Assembly (NCBI GenBank): GCA_017650795.1
Contig: JAGCEE010000035.1
Coordinates: 1 to 7,020 of the forward strand
Reading direction: 5' to 3'
Source: Clostridia bacterium
Lineage (GTDB): Bacteria > Bacillota > Clostridia > Christensenellales > UBA1242
Length of the DNA: 7,020 bases
The notes below the pieces were generated by a model. That model searched no databases, was not told the DNA's origin, and was given only the letters and a program-made list of their open reading frames with translations. Of this stretch, positions 1 to 4,814 are shown one piece after another. Numbering within the stretch: the stretch's first letter is position 1; every line of letters begins with the position of its first letter. The position numbers and the translations under genes were made by a program.

Positions 1-267
1 GTAAACAATCCTGAAAAAGCTATAAAGATGGACTTACAAATTTATCGTAAGAATCAAAGAAAAATTTTTTCAATGCTAAGGTCTTCACCATACTTACACG
101 ATGTTATTTTTCCAATGTTTTATGAAGTTAAAACCGCAAGGGAATTTTACGAAAATAATATGTTTGAAAAGATACAAACACAGGTGTTTAAGTTTCTAAA
201 TATATTAAACAAAAAAGTTGAATTGGAAAAAGATTTTTGTGAGGTGAAAGATGGCATTGAGAAGTAA
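1..267 (+). CDS. Unknown small protein, 5' end outside window, with internal LEKDF motif
   Basis: The frame is open from base 1 with no stop, so the gene probably begins upstream. The first ATG inside the window is at 28, and starting there gives 79 residues. I do not recognise the family. The visible part is rich in Lys, Phe and Asn, appears mostly helical, and shows no membrane segment. Near its end a Lys-containing helix leads into LEKDF (codons 223-237), followed by eleven more residues before the TAA at 265-267. The same motif ends several other proteins in this window. The last 17 bases overlap the next gene, whose ribosome-binding site (GAGGTG, 241-246) lies inside this coding region, so the two are probably translationally coupled. 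Confidence 0.75.
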   Translation, partial: VNNPEKAIKMDLQIYRKNQRKIFSMLRSSPYLHDVIFPMFYEVKTAREFYENNMFEKIQTQVFKFLNILNKKVELEKDFCEVKDGIEK

Positions 268-406
268 GCATTTCTTTAATCGTGAAGAATTGACCAAGTT
301 CGTAAACGATAATAAGATTACAAAGGATAATATTCAGGCAATCACTGTAATAGAAGATAAACATTTTGTGTTGTTCTATTGGGAAAGCACTACAATCAAT
401 GGATAA
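251..406 (+). CDS. Small hypothetical protein, 51 residues
   Basis: The ATG at 251 follows GAGGTG by four bases, a good ribosome-binding site, and the frame runs to TAA at 404-406. The predicted protein has no signal peptide or membrane segment. It reads as an N-terminal helix (about residues 11-28, starting REELTKFVN) followed by two short strands (ITVIED and HFVLFYWE), a compact alpha/beta shape common among tiny phage proteins. No catalytic motif is visible and I cannot name a family. It overlaps the upstream gene by 17 bases and the downstream gene by 8 bases (ATGGATAA), which fits one co-translated unit. Confidence 0.7.
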   Translation: MALRSKHFFNREELTKFVNDNKITKDNIQAITVIEDKHFVLFYWESTTING

Positions 407-815
407 GTTTGAGATTACATTAGAAGAACTTGAACAAATATGTACTGAATTAGGATTAGAACTAATAAAACATTGTGGTCATTCCTTTACGAATGTCTAT
501 GTAAAGTTACCAGAATCCGAGATTTGGAATAAAAATGTAATAGATGCTAGGGGTGTAATATCTTGCACTTTCATTGACACATCTGTTCCAATTACTATTG
601 AATCAACCGACGAATATAATACCGTACTTGAACTTTTCTTTACATTCAGGGGTGATTATAGGAGTGGCTATTCTTTAGTAAGTAATGGTAACAATCCTTA
701 CTATGGACTTAGGAATGCTGCTGACTTAAAGAAGAAATTTAAATGGTTAATTAAGAAATTCAAAGAGAAACAAGTGCATTATAAACTTAAACATTTGGAA
801 AAGGACTTTATGTAA
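399..815 (+). CDS. Hypothetical protein ending in LEKDF motif, 138 residues
   Basis: The start at ATG 399 is preferred over upstream in-frame TTG codons because it gives a short ATGGATAA overlap with the previous stop, typical of this window. The family is not recognised. The layout is a short N-terminal helix (residues 7-20, LEELEQICTELG), a strand-rich middle (about 30-100), and a long basic C-terminal helix (109-132) ending HLEKDFM. The same order, and clear column matches in the last 25 residues, occur in the protein at 2464-2847, so the two may be distant paralogs. The final codons read as AAAAGGA, CTTT, ATG, TAA, so an apparent ribosome-binding site precedes an in-frame ATG followed at once by the stop. 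It is the last gene before the promoter at 848. Confidence 0.85.
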   Translation: MDKFEITLEELEQICTELGLELIKHCGHSFTNVYVKLPESEIWNKNVIDARGVISCTFIDTSVPITIESTDEYNTVLELFFTFRGDYRSGYSLVSNGNNPYYGLRNAADLKKKFKWLIKKFKEKQVHYKLKHLEKDFM

Positions 816-847
816 AAATTATTTTACAAAAAAATTAAGATTATGCC

Positions 848-876
848 TTGACAAATAACTTTAAATAACCTATATT
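848..876 (+). promoter_or_regulatory. Sigma70-type promoter for the 921-1754 gene
   Basis: A perfect TTGACA (848-853) is separated by exactly 17 bases from TATATT (871-876). Transcription would start near 882-884, giving a leader of about 38 bases before the ATG at 921. The same two hexamers with the same spacing recur at 3643-3671. The gap 816-920 holds nothing else convincing beyond a weak AT-rich hairpin at the preceding stop codon. Confidence 0.85.
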
Positions 877-907
877 TACATCGTAAAACAAAACAAATCA
901 CTTTAAC

Positions 908-913
908 AAAGGA
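908..913 (+). promoter_or_regulatory. Ribosome-binding site of the 921 gene
   Basis: AAAGGA ends seven bases before the ATG at 921. The surrounding leader (TAACAAAGGATAACACTATG) closely matches that of the gene at 3702 (TAACACAAGGAGTAAACTATG apart from small changes), so both promoter-proximal genes share a leader design. Confidence 0.75.
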
Positions 914-920
914 TAACACT

Positions 921-1754
921 ATGATGAATAACAACAACACCAACACCACCAACGAAATTTCCACCATCAACGCCGCTCCGGTCAAGATTCGCACTCGTAA
1001 GTGTGTAGAACCCATTTCCAAGGCAGAAGCAAGTGAACTTCAGTCTTTCCTTATGGGTCACGGCCTTTGCATTAAGAATGCAAAGAAGTTGATTCGTGTC
1101 TATCGTTACCTCGGTCATAAGAATAACAAGATTCTTACCTCCCGCGACTTTATGTACATTTGCCACGCAGATGAATGGCGTGAAAACAAGCAGAAGATTT
1201 TTGATGATATTCTTTCCTATTCCCTCAAGGTTATGGATAATGCCGAACAGGTCAAGCATGCGGAATATGTTAAGAATATGGAAGCTGTTGAAGAAGACCT
1301 CCTCATCAACCACGGTGTTCGTATGGTTTGGGACAAGTCCAAGACGGTTCGTTTCCTCAAGTTCAAGCACGTTATCGCAGACCGCGACATTTTGAAGCCG
1401 CTTGATGAATTTGCCAAGCACAACACCAACTTTGTTACCAATCGCATTTACAAGACCAAGGATGGTAAGCACCTCAAGATTTTCCAGAAGTTGGCTCAGA
1501 TTTTTGAAGAAACAGACCCGACCATTCCTTTCTACGATTGGCACTCTTTCCGCTATGTTACCAAGAATGGTCAGGTAGTAGCCGCCTATTCTATGGTGGA
1601 TATGAAGGATGAAATTCGTACGGCCTTTGCTAAGGGTATCAAGGACAAGTTTGATTACAACCTTAACATTATGAATAAGGATTATATCAATTCCATTGTT
1701 GCCAAGTTTGATGCTCAGCACGATGCCGAACTTGCAGCCCTTGAAAATGCCTAA
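921..1754 (+). CDS. Hypothetical protein, 277 residues, probably highly expressed
   Basis: This is the largest gene here and the only one with both its own promoter (848-876) and a hairpin terminator (1775-1798). The start is ATG 921, seven bases after AAAGGA; a second ATG follows immediately. The N-terminus is low-complexity Asn/Thr (residues 2-12), then a mixed, strongly charged, mainly helical protein with no signal peptide, membrane segment or catalytic motif that I can identify. Lysine is encoded almost only by AAG, and CGT, TTC, ACC and CTC are frequent, unlike the AAA/TTT-rich neighbours. That pattern fits selection for high expression in the host, or a different origin. A long open frame on the opposite strand over this gene is a by-product of this codon use. 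The function is unknown; an abundant cytoplasmic or virion-associated protein is possible. Confidence 0.92.
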   Translation: MMNNNNTNTTNEISTINAAPVKIRTRKCVEPISKAEASELQSFLMGHGLCIKNAKKLIRVYRYLGHKNNKILTSRDFMYICHADEWRENKQKIFDDILSYSLKVMDNAEQVKHAEYVKNMEAVEEDLLINHGVRMVWDKSKTVRFLKFKHVIADRDILKPLDEFAKHNTNFVTNRIYKTKDGKHLKIFQKLAQIFEETDPTIPFYDWHSFRYVTKNGQVVAAYSMVDMKDEIRTAFAKGIKDKFDYNLNIMNKDYINSIVAKFDAQHDAELAALENA

Positions 1755-1774
1755 TAAAAATTAGATGGGATATA

Positions 1775-1798
1775 GTTGGGGGCTTAAAAACCCCCAGC
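1775..1798 (+). terminator. Hairpin terminator after the 921-1754 gene
   Basis: Eight bases (1775-1782, including five G) pair with 1791-1798 (including five C) around an 8-base A-rich loop, with one G-T wobble. It lies 21 bases after the stop codon. The following bases (CATTGTGTTTTATTATG) give only an imperfect T-run, so termination may be partial. The next gene starts 15 bases further on without an obvious ribosome-binding site, so readthrough into the phosphatase gene may be its main source of transcript. Confidence 0.65.
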
Positions 1799-1812
1799 CA
1801 TTGTGTTTTATT

Positions 1813-2283
1813 ATGAAAAAGATTTTAGCATTACCAAAGAAAAGATTTGATAAGTTAATGAAACGAAACGGCTGGAATGATGCGAACATTCCTGACAATG
1901 CCGCGTTTATTTCTATTTGTTGCCACCCGAATATCAAAGAAAATTATTTAAAGAAAATTAGAAAAATTGATGATGAACATTGGTTTAAGTATGACCACCC
2001 AAATGTTCTTAACATTGAATTTGATGATATTCCTTGTGAAACTAAAGATACTCCCTATGGTATGGCATACGGTTTAACCGACGCAGATGCCACTAGGATT
2101 GCCGATTTTGTAAAGGCTAACCAAGATAAGGAAATCTTTTATATTCACTGTATGGCGGGTAAAAGTCGCAGTGTAGGGGTTGGAATGGCTATTAGTAATT
2201 TTTATTTTGCTCCTATGACTTGCTATCAGGGAACCGAAGAAAGAAATGAATATGTAATGCTTAAAGTTGGAGAGAAACTATGA
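1813..2283 (+). CDS. Cys-based (CX5R) protein-tyrosine-phosphatase-like enzyme
   Basis: The protein of 156 residues carries HCMAGKSRS at residues 112-120. This is the phosphate-binding loop signature H-C-X5-R-S of Cys-based phosphatases, with nucleophile Cys113 and Arg119. The preceding strand (EIFYIHC) and the following hydrophobic helix (VGVGMAISNF) fit the PTP / dual-specificity fold. FDDI at 70-73 could supply the general-acid Asp, which is inference. The length and the early strand AFISICCHP resemble the compact 'predicted protein tyrosine phosphatase' group found in bacteria and phages. The substrate cannot be told: a phosphoprotein, RNA 5' end or nucleotide is possible. ATG 1813 is chosen because an upstream in-frame ATG (1765) would translate through the terminator hairpin. 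No clear ribosome-binding site is visible. It ends in an ATGA overlap with the next gene. Confidence 0.85.
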   Translation: MKKILALPKKRFDKLMKRNGWNDANIPDNAAFISICCHPNIKENYLKKIRKIDDEHWFKYDHPNVLNIEFDDIPCETKDTPYGMAYGLTDADATRIADFVKANQDKEIFYIHCMAGKSRSVGVGMAISNFYFAPMTCYQGTEERNEYVMLKVGEKL

Positions 2284-2483
2284 TTAGTATTGATGAAATT
2301 GTAGCTACAAAGAATCGTTTGGAATTGTTGTTCAACAACACAGATAATGCTGAAGAAAAGTTGGCAGTTAAGATTATTAATGGAAATCTTACCGACTTGA
2401 TAGCCCAATTGAACAATATGACTCAATCACCACAATTCAAAGAAATGGCAAAGCAGTTTGAAAATGACTCCAAAGAAGTTTAA
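2280..2483 (+). CDS. Small helical hypothetical protein, 67 residues
   Basis: The ATG at 2280 overlaps the phosphatase stop (ATGA) and is preceded by GGAGAG, a good ribosome-binding site, so the two are probably coupled. The sequence is acidic and nearly all predicted helix: two amphipathic stretches (about residues 3-21 and 24-46, the latter AEEKLAVKIINGNLTDLIAQL) that could form a helical hairpin or a dimer. No Cys, no membrane segment and no known motif are present. A partner role with the phosphatase is possible from position alone. After its TAA (2481-2483) the frame continues K-D-L, reminiscent of the tag sequence seen elsewhere. Confidence 0.8.
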   Translation: MISIDEIVATKNRLELLFNNTDNAEEKLAVKIINGNLTDLIAQLNNMTQSPQFKEMAKQFENDSKEV

Positions 2484-2847
2484 AAAGATTTGTATAAAAT
2501 ATTTTACTGACCCTGCATTCACTATGGAAGATATTTCTAATGTTGACGATAAGTCAATAACAATTAGTATATTTTATTATGGGTATGGTGTTTTAAGATA
2601 TTGTTGTGGTGATGATAAAGAAAAATCTTTTCTTTTATTAGCCGATAAGTTTAGATACAATGAAACAAGTGGTAAGATTCTACCTTGCCGAAATGATGGG
2701 TCTTTTATCGGTATTTGGAATGACTATACAAAATTATATAATGTAGGTCATAATACACTTATAAAAATTATTTTAAATATTATAGAAAAAATCAAGATTG
2801 CTAAAGTAGAATACAAGAAACAACTAATAGAAAAGGACTTTGTATGA
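2464..2847 (+). CDS. Hypothetical protein ending in IEKDF motif, 127 residues
   Basis: The start is ATG 2464; a TTG two codons upstream is also possible, and the ribosome-binding site is weak. It overlaps the previous gene by 20 bases. Layout: a short basic N-terminal helix (TPKKFKKICIKYF), a strand-rich, aromatic middle (about 30-95, with Cys47 and Cys48), then a long basic C-terminal helix ending LIEKDFV. Aligned by eye, the last 25 residues match the protein at 399-815 at several spaced positions (Ile, Lys, Val, Tyr, Lys, EKDF), suggesting paralogy. The codons for EKD contain AAAAGGA (2831-2837), six bases before the next ATG, so the tag also serves as the next gene's ribosome-binding site. 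Confidence 0.85.
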   Translation: MTPKKFKKICIKYFTDPAFTMEDISNVDDKSITISIFYYGYGVLRYCCGDDKEKSFLLLADKFRYNETSGKILPCRNDGSFIGIWNDYTKLYNVGHNTLIKIILNIIEKIKIAKVEYKKQLIEKDFV

Positions 2848-3149
2848 AAGTTGAATTTTTCGTACCATTGACTATTGAACACTATAAGACTAGGAACTTT
2901 GACCAAAAAGCTCCTGTTCCTAATTTTAATCACGATTACATCATAGAACAAATTGAAGCACAAAGACAAAACGATTTGAGCGAAGATGATAGTGAATTTT
3001 ACATAAAAGCGAGCAGGAAGATTCCACCCTTTAGAGTGGAGTTAGTTCACTTAATTGATAAATACAATACAAAGGAATATCATTTTAATGATGATGAAAT
3101 TGAATACTTGAAAGAGTATAAGGAATATTTAATTAAGGAAAATAAATGA
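2844..3149 (+). CDS. Hypothetical acidic protein, 101 residues
   Basis: The ATG at 2844 overlaps the preceding stop (ATGA) and is served by AAAAGGA at 2831-2837. No family is recognised. The N-terminus has a strand-like MKVEFFVPLTIEHY, then a Pro/Asn-rich turn region, a helix (about 31-46), and an acidic, Tyr-rich C-terminal helix (about 81-100). No signal peptide, Cys or metal-binding motif is present. It ends in another ATGA overlap with the following membrane microprotein, which implies coupled translation. Confidence 0.82.
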   Translation: MKVEFFVPLTIEHYKTRNFDQKAPVPNFNHDYIIEQIEAQRQNDLSEDDSEFYIKASRKIPPFRVELVHLIDKYNTKEYHFNDDEIEYLKEYKEYLIKENK

Positions 3150-3313
3150 AATATATAGTTTGGGTTTTGATATTATTGCTTGTCTTTACATTTTTTGGAA
3201 TAAGTTTAAATTGTCTATTCACCTACCCAGCACCTGAATGTTACATTGGAATCCCTGGAGCTGTTGCTTTGGGTTACATACTTGGAGATTATTTCTTTGA
3301 CAAAACTACTTAG
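3146..3313 (+). CDS. Small membrane protein, 55 residues
   Basis: The frame starts at ATG 3146 (ATGA overlap with the upstream stop, AAGGA at 3135-3139) and stops at TAG 3311-3313. Residues 3-22 (YIVWVLILLLVFTFFGISL region) form a strong membrane segment, and residues 36-47 (IPGAVALGYILG) may be a second, shorter one with small residues. Cys23 and Cys32 flank a Pro-rich linker and could form a disulfide if exported. I know no family for it. Immediately after the TAG the frame continues I-H-L-E-K-D-P-Q-G and stops at 3341-3343, so a near copy of the tag seen in other genes lies just beyond this stop. Confidence 0.75.
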   Translation: MKYIVWVLILLLVFTFFGISLNCLFTYPAPECYIGIPGAVALGYILGDYFFDKTT

Positions 3314-3347
3314 ATACATTTGGAAAAAGACCCACAGGGTTAAGTAT

Positions 3348-3605
3348 ATGAAAGTTCAAACACCTAACCTATGTGATGAATACAGATATGTACCTCAATG
3401 GTGGTTTCTTTGGTGGCATTGTTCGTGGCACGAAATAGGCTATCAATATGAAGTTCCTTATTCTTATGAAGATGAAGCTGATGCCTGGGAGTCATATTAT
3501 CGTCAAATGGTAGCATTAAGTTTAATGACTTTTGAAGAAGCCCAAGCTAAATTTGAATATTACCGAAAGAAAGATTCTATCAATAAAAAGAAAAAAGAAT
3601 TATAA
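3348..3605 (+). CDS. Trp/Tyr-rich hypothetical protein, 85 residues
   Basis: ATG 3348 is chosen because CAGGG sits about eight bases upstream. A start further upstream at 3246 would overlap most of the second half of the membrane-protein gene. The N-terminal half is remarkably aromatic: Trp at 18, 19, 22, 23, 27 and 47, ten Tyr overall, plus His24 and His28. An acidic stretch (41-48) and a helix follow, and the end is very basic (RKKDSINKKKKEL). The Trp cluster could be a membrane-interface or binding surface, which is inference. The stop TAA at 3603-3605 is followed in frame by K-D-F and TAG. A single base (GAA instead of TAA) would give the L-E-K-D-F ending found in other genes here. Confidence 0.78.
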   Translation: MKVQTPNLCDEYRYVPQWWFLWWHCSWHEIGYQYEVPYSYEDEADAWESYYRQMVALSLMTFEEAQAKFEYYRKKDSINKKKKEL

Positions 3606-3634
3606 AAAGACTTTTAGTAAATTTTATTTAACAC

Positions 3635-3663
3635 AAAATCCATTGACAAGTTCAGTGGATTTT
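3635..3663 (+). terminator. Inverted repeat: terminator and/or operator over the second promoter
   Basis: Arms 3635-3645 and 3653-3663 (AAAATCCATTG and CAGTGGATTTT) pair over eleven positions with one T-G wobble and a 7-base loop. The right arm ends TTTTCTT and the left begins with an A-run, so it could act as an intrinsic terminator in both directions for the operon ending at 3605. It also contains the whole TTGACA box of the next promoter, so it may instead or also be a protein-binding operator. The first promoter (848) has no such repeat. Confidence 0.6.
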
Positions 3664-3671
3664 CTTATATT
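3643..3671 (+). promoter_or_regulatory. Sigma70-type promoter for the 3702-onward operon
   Basis: TTGACA (3643-3648), 17 bases, TATATT (3666-3671): the same hexamers and spacing as the promoter at 848. Transcription would start near 3677-3680, giving a leader of about 23 bases. Its -35 box lies inside the inverted repeat 3635-3663. It probably drives the long run of coupled genes to at least 7012, since no other promoter is obvious there. Confidence 0.83.
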
Positions 3672-3701
3672 AAAAACAAAAACTAACACAAGGAGTAAAC
3701 T

Positions 3702-3881
3702 ATGAAGAAATGGCTTTGTCTAACCCTCCCAATTTGCTTGGTTGGTTGTGGTATTATGATTGCAATTGAAAACCTCTGTAAGGTTAAGATTGATACGATT
3801 ATTTTCGGTGTATGGGGCTTTGCTAGTGCCATTATTGCCGAAGTTATTAGTCAGAAGTACAACCTTTTTAGGGAGTGGTAA
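3702..3881 (+). CDS. Small membrane protein or lipoprotein, 59 residues
   Basis: ATG 3702 follows AGGAG (3691-3695) by six bases and is the first gene after the promoter. The N-terminus is MKKW followed by a hydrophobic stretch to LVGC at 13-16, which fits a lipobox with Cys16 as the lipidation site. Residues 33-50 (IIFGVWGFASAIIAEVI) form a second hydrophobic segment, so the protein may instead be a two-segment inner-membrane hairpin with an uncleaved N-terminus. The C-terminus is short and polar (QKYNLFREW). No family is known to me. It lies three bases before the next membrane-protein gene, and the two may work together. Confidence 0.78.
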   Translation: MKKWLCLTLPICLVGCGIMIAIENLCKVKIDTIIFGVWGFASAIIAEVISQKYNLFREW

Positions 3882-3884
3882 ACT

Positions 3885-4133
3885 ATGGAAAATTTTATTA
3901 TCCCAATAATGAACATTCTTCAGGTCGGTTACATCCTCTTGATTCTTTACCTTATTTTCAATAAGTCAAATTGTTCAAGACAGAAGATGGCAGACTTGTA
4001 TTTGATTTCTTGCGTAATTGCCGGCTTTGTCCTTATTATGTCACTTGCTTGTGGTTTCATCTTTAGCTCAGTCCTTTGGGGTCTTATGCTTGCAATGGAT
4101 GTTTATAGCTACAATTCTTGTTCAAAGGGTTAA
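3885..4133 (+). CDS. Small multi-pass membrane protein, 82 residues
   Basis: The ATG at 3885 is nine bases after GGGAG (3871-3875) in the end of the preceding gene. Hydrophobic segments lie at about residues 4-25 (IIPIMNILQVGYILLILYLIF), 39-56 (LYLISCVIAGFVLIMSLA) and 57-72 (weaker, with GFIFSSVLWGLMLAM), giving two or three membrane spans separated by a short polar loop (NKSNCSRQK). The C-terminus is Ser/Tyr/Cys-rich. It is not recognisable as a holin or spanin from sequence, although size and topology would allow a holin-like or superinfection-exclusion role. It follows another small membrane protein by three bases. Confidence 0.82.
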   Translation: MENFIIPIMNILQVGYILLILYLIFNKSNCSRQKMADLYLISCVIAGFVLIMSLACGFIFSSVLWGLMLAMDVYSYNSCSKG

Positions 4134-4136
4134 GTT

Positions 4137-4328
4137 ATGAATTGTCAGATTTGTGGAAAGCAACTTGAATTGGTTGACCCTTCCAATGTTGATGTAACAC
4201 TCGCAGATGGTAAGGGTGAACCAATAATGAACCGTCATTTCGTGGTTTGTGAAAATTGTGCTTGCAAGGTTCTTGCTTTGTTTGTTACAACAGACCCGAT
4301 GTGTAAGAAGTGCGATAAGGAACACTAG
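4137..4328 (+). CDS. Cys-rich zinc-ribbon-like microprotein, 63 residues
   Basis: ATG 4137 is preceded by AAAGGG. Three CxxC pairs are visible: C3-C6 (CQIC), C38-C41 (CENC) and C56-C59 (CKKC), plus C43 and H34. Such knuckles usually bind zinc, so one or two zinc sites are likely, and the fold may be a zinc ribbon made from the first two pairs with a C-terminal extra knuckle. No DNA-binding helix or enzymatic motif is evident. A role as an adaptor or nucleic-acid-binding protein is only a guess. It abuts the HAD-like gene with no gap. Confidence 0.82.
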   Translation: MNCQICGKQLELVDPSNVDVTLADGKGEPIMNRHFVVCENCACKVLALFVTTDPMCKKCDKEH

Positions 4329-4814
4329 ATGAAAAAGATATTCATTGACATAGAAAACACTATTATTGATTCTTTGTTTTCTCGTAATTGGATGCCAGAA
4401 AACATTGAAAGAATTAAGAAGTTTTTGAAGACAAATGAAAAAGATACCTTGACTGTCAATATCTTTACTTGGGGTTGGAAGACTACCAAGGATATTGAAC
4501 CTGAACTTGTTACTATGTTGTTTGATAAGTTGGAAGTACCTGCAAGCAATCGTGGTAATGTGGTAATCAAGGAAAATTCAGTTGATTTAGCCATTGAAGA
4601 AGGTTGGTTAAAGCCTGAAGATAAAGAAGAAGCCATTTGTCCAGGTATGATGAGTGAATATGGTTTATCTAAGGTTATGATGTTCTTAAAGATGAGTGAA
4701 AAATTCATTCCAGGTACAACAGCAATCCTTATTGACGATTTGGTAAATGAATATAGCTATGAAACTATTGGTAGTAATGTAAAAGTAATTTTACATAATC
4801 CAAAGGAAGTATGA
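4329..4814 (+). CDS. HAD-superfamily-like protein with altered motif I
   Basis: The 161-residue protein begins KKIFIDIENT, a hydrophobic strand leading into D7-x-E9-N-T11. This matches HAD motif I (DxDxT) except that Glu replaces the second Asp. A motif II-like Thr47 follows a strand (VNIFTW), Lys115 (GLSKVMMFL) could be motif III, and AILIDD (132-137) fits motif IV with D136 and D137. Order and spacing suit a small HAD fold without a large cap. Asp7 would be the nucleophile. Loss of the general-acid Asp suggests altered chemistry (for example phosphate transfer rather than hydrolysis) or a non-catalytic role. The substrate is unknown. The gene starts directly after the preceding TAG and ends in an ATGA overlap with the next gene. 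Confidence 0.75.
   Translation: MKKIFIDIENTIIDSLFSRNWMPENIERIKKFLKTNEKDTLTVNIFTWGWKTTKDIEPELVTMLFDKLEVPASNRGNVVIKENSVDLAIEEGWLKPEDKEEAICPGMMSEYGLSKVMMFLKMSEKFIPGTTAILIDDLVNEYSYETIGSNVKVILHNPKEV

Noticed and set aside
812..827. AT-only hairpin (GTAAAA / TTTTAC) at the stop codon before the 848 promoter
   Set aside because: The stem has one G-C pair at its base and is followed by an A-run, not a T-run, so it is not a convincing terminator.
903..1721. 272-codon open frame on the minus strand over the 921-1754 gene
   Set aside because: It mirrors the AAG-rich sense gene, which has a promoter, ribosome-binding site and terminator; the antisense frame has none, and no other gene here is on that strand.
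1813..1827. GAAAAAGATTTT at the start of the phosphatase gene, like the tag DNA
   Set aside because: It is read in a different frame (MKKIL) at an N-terminus; A-rich coincidence. The same applies to the MKKIF start at 4329.
3246..3347. Upstream extension of the Trp-rich gene to 3246
   Set aside because: It would overlap the membrane-protein gene by 68 bases; the ATG at 3348 has a ribosome-binding site and a normal junction.
3618..3630. Short hairpin TAAAT / ATTTA after the Trp-rich gene
   Set aside because: Five A-T pairs only; expected by chance in such AT-rich DNA.
4325..4708. 127-codon minus-strand open frame opposite the HAD-like gene
   Set aside because: It has no ribosome-binding site and lies wholly inside a motif-bearing sense gene; shadow frame.
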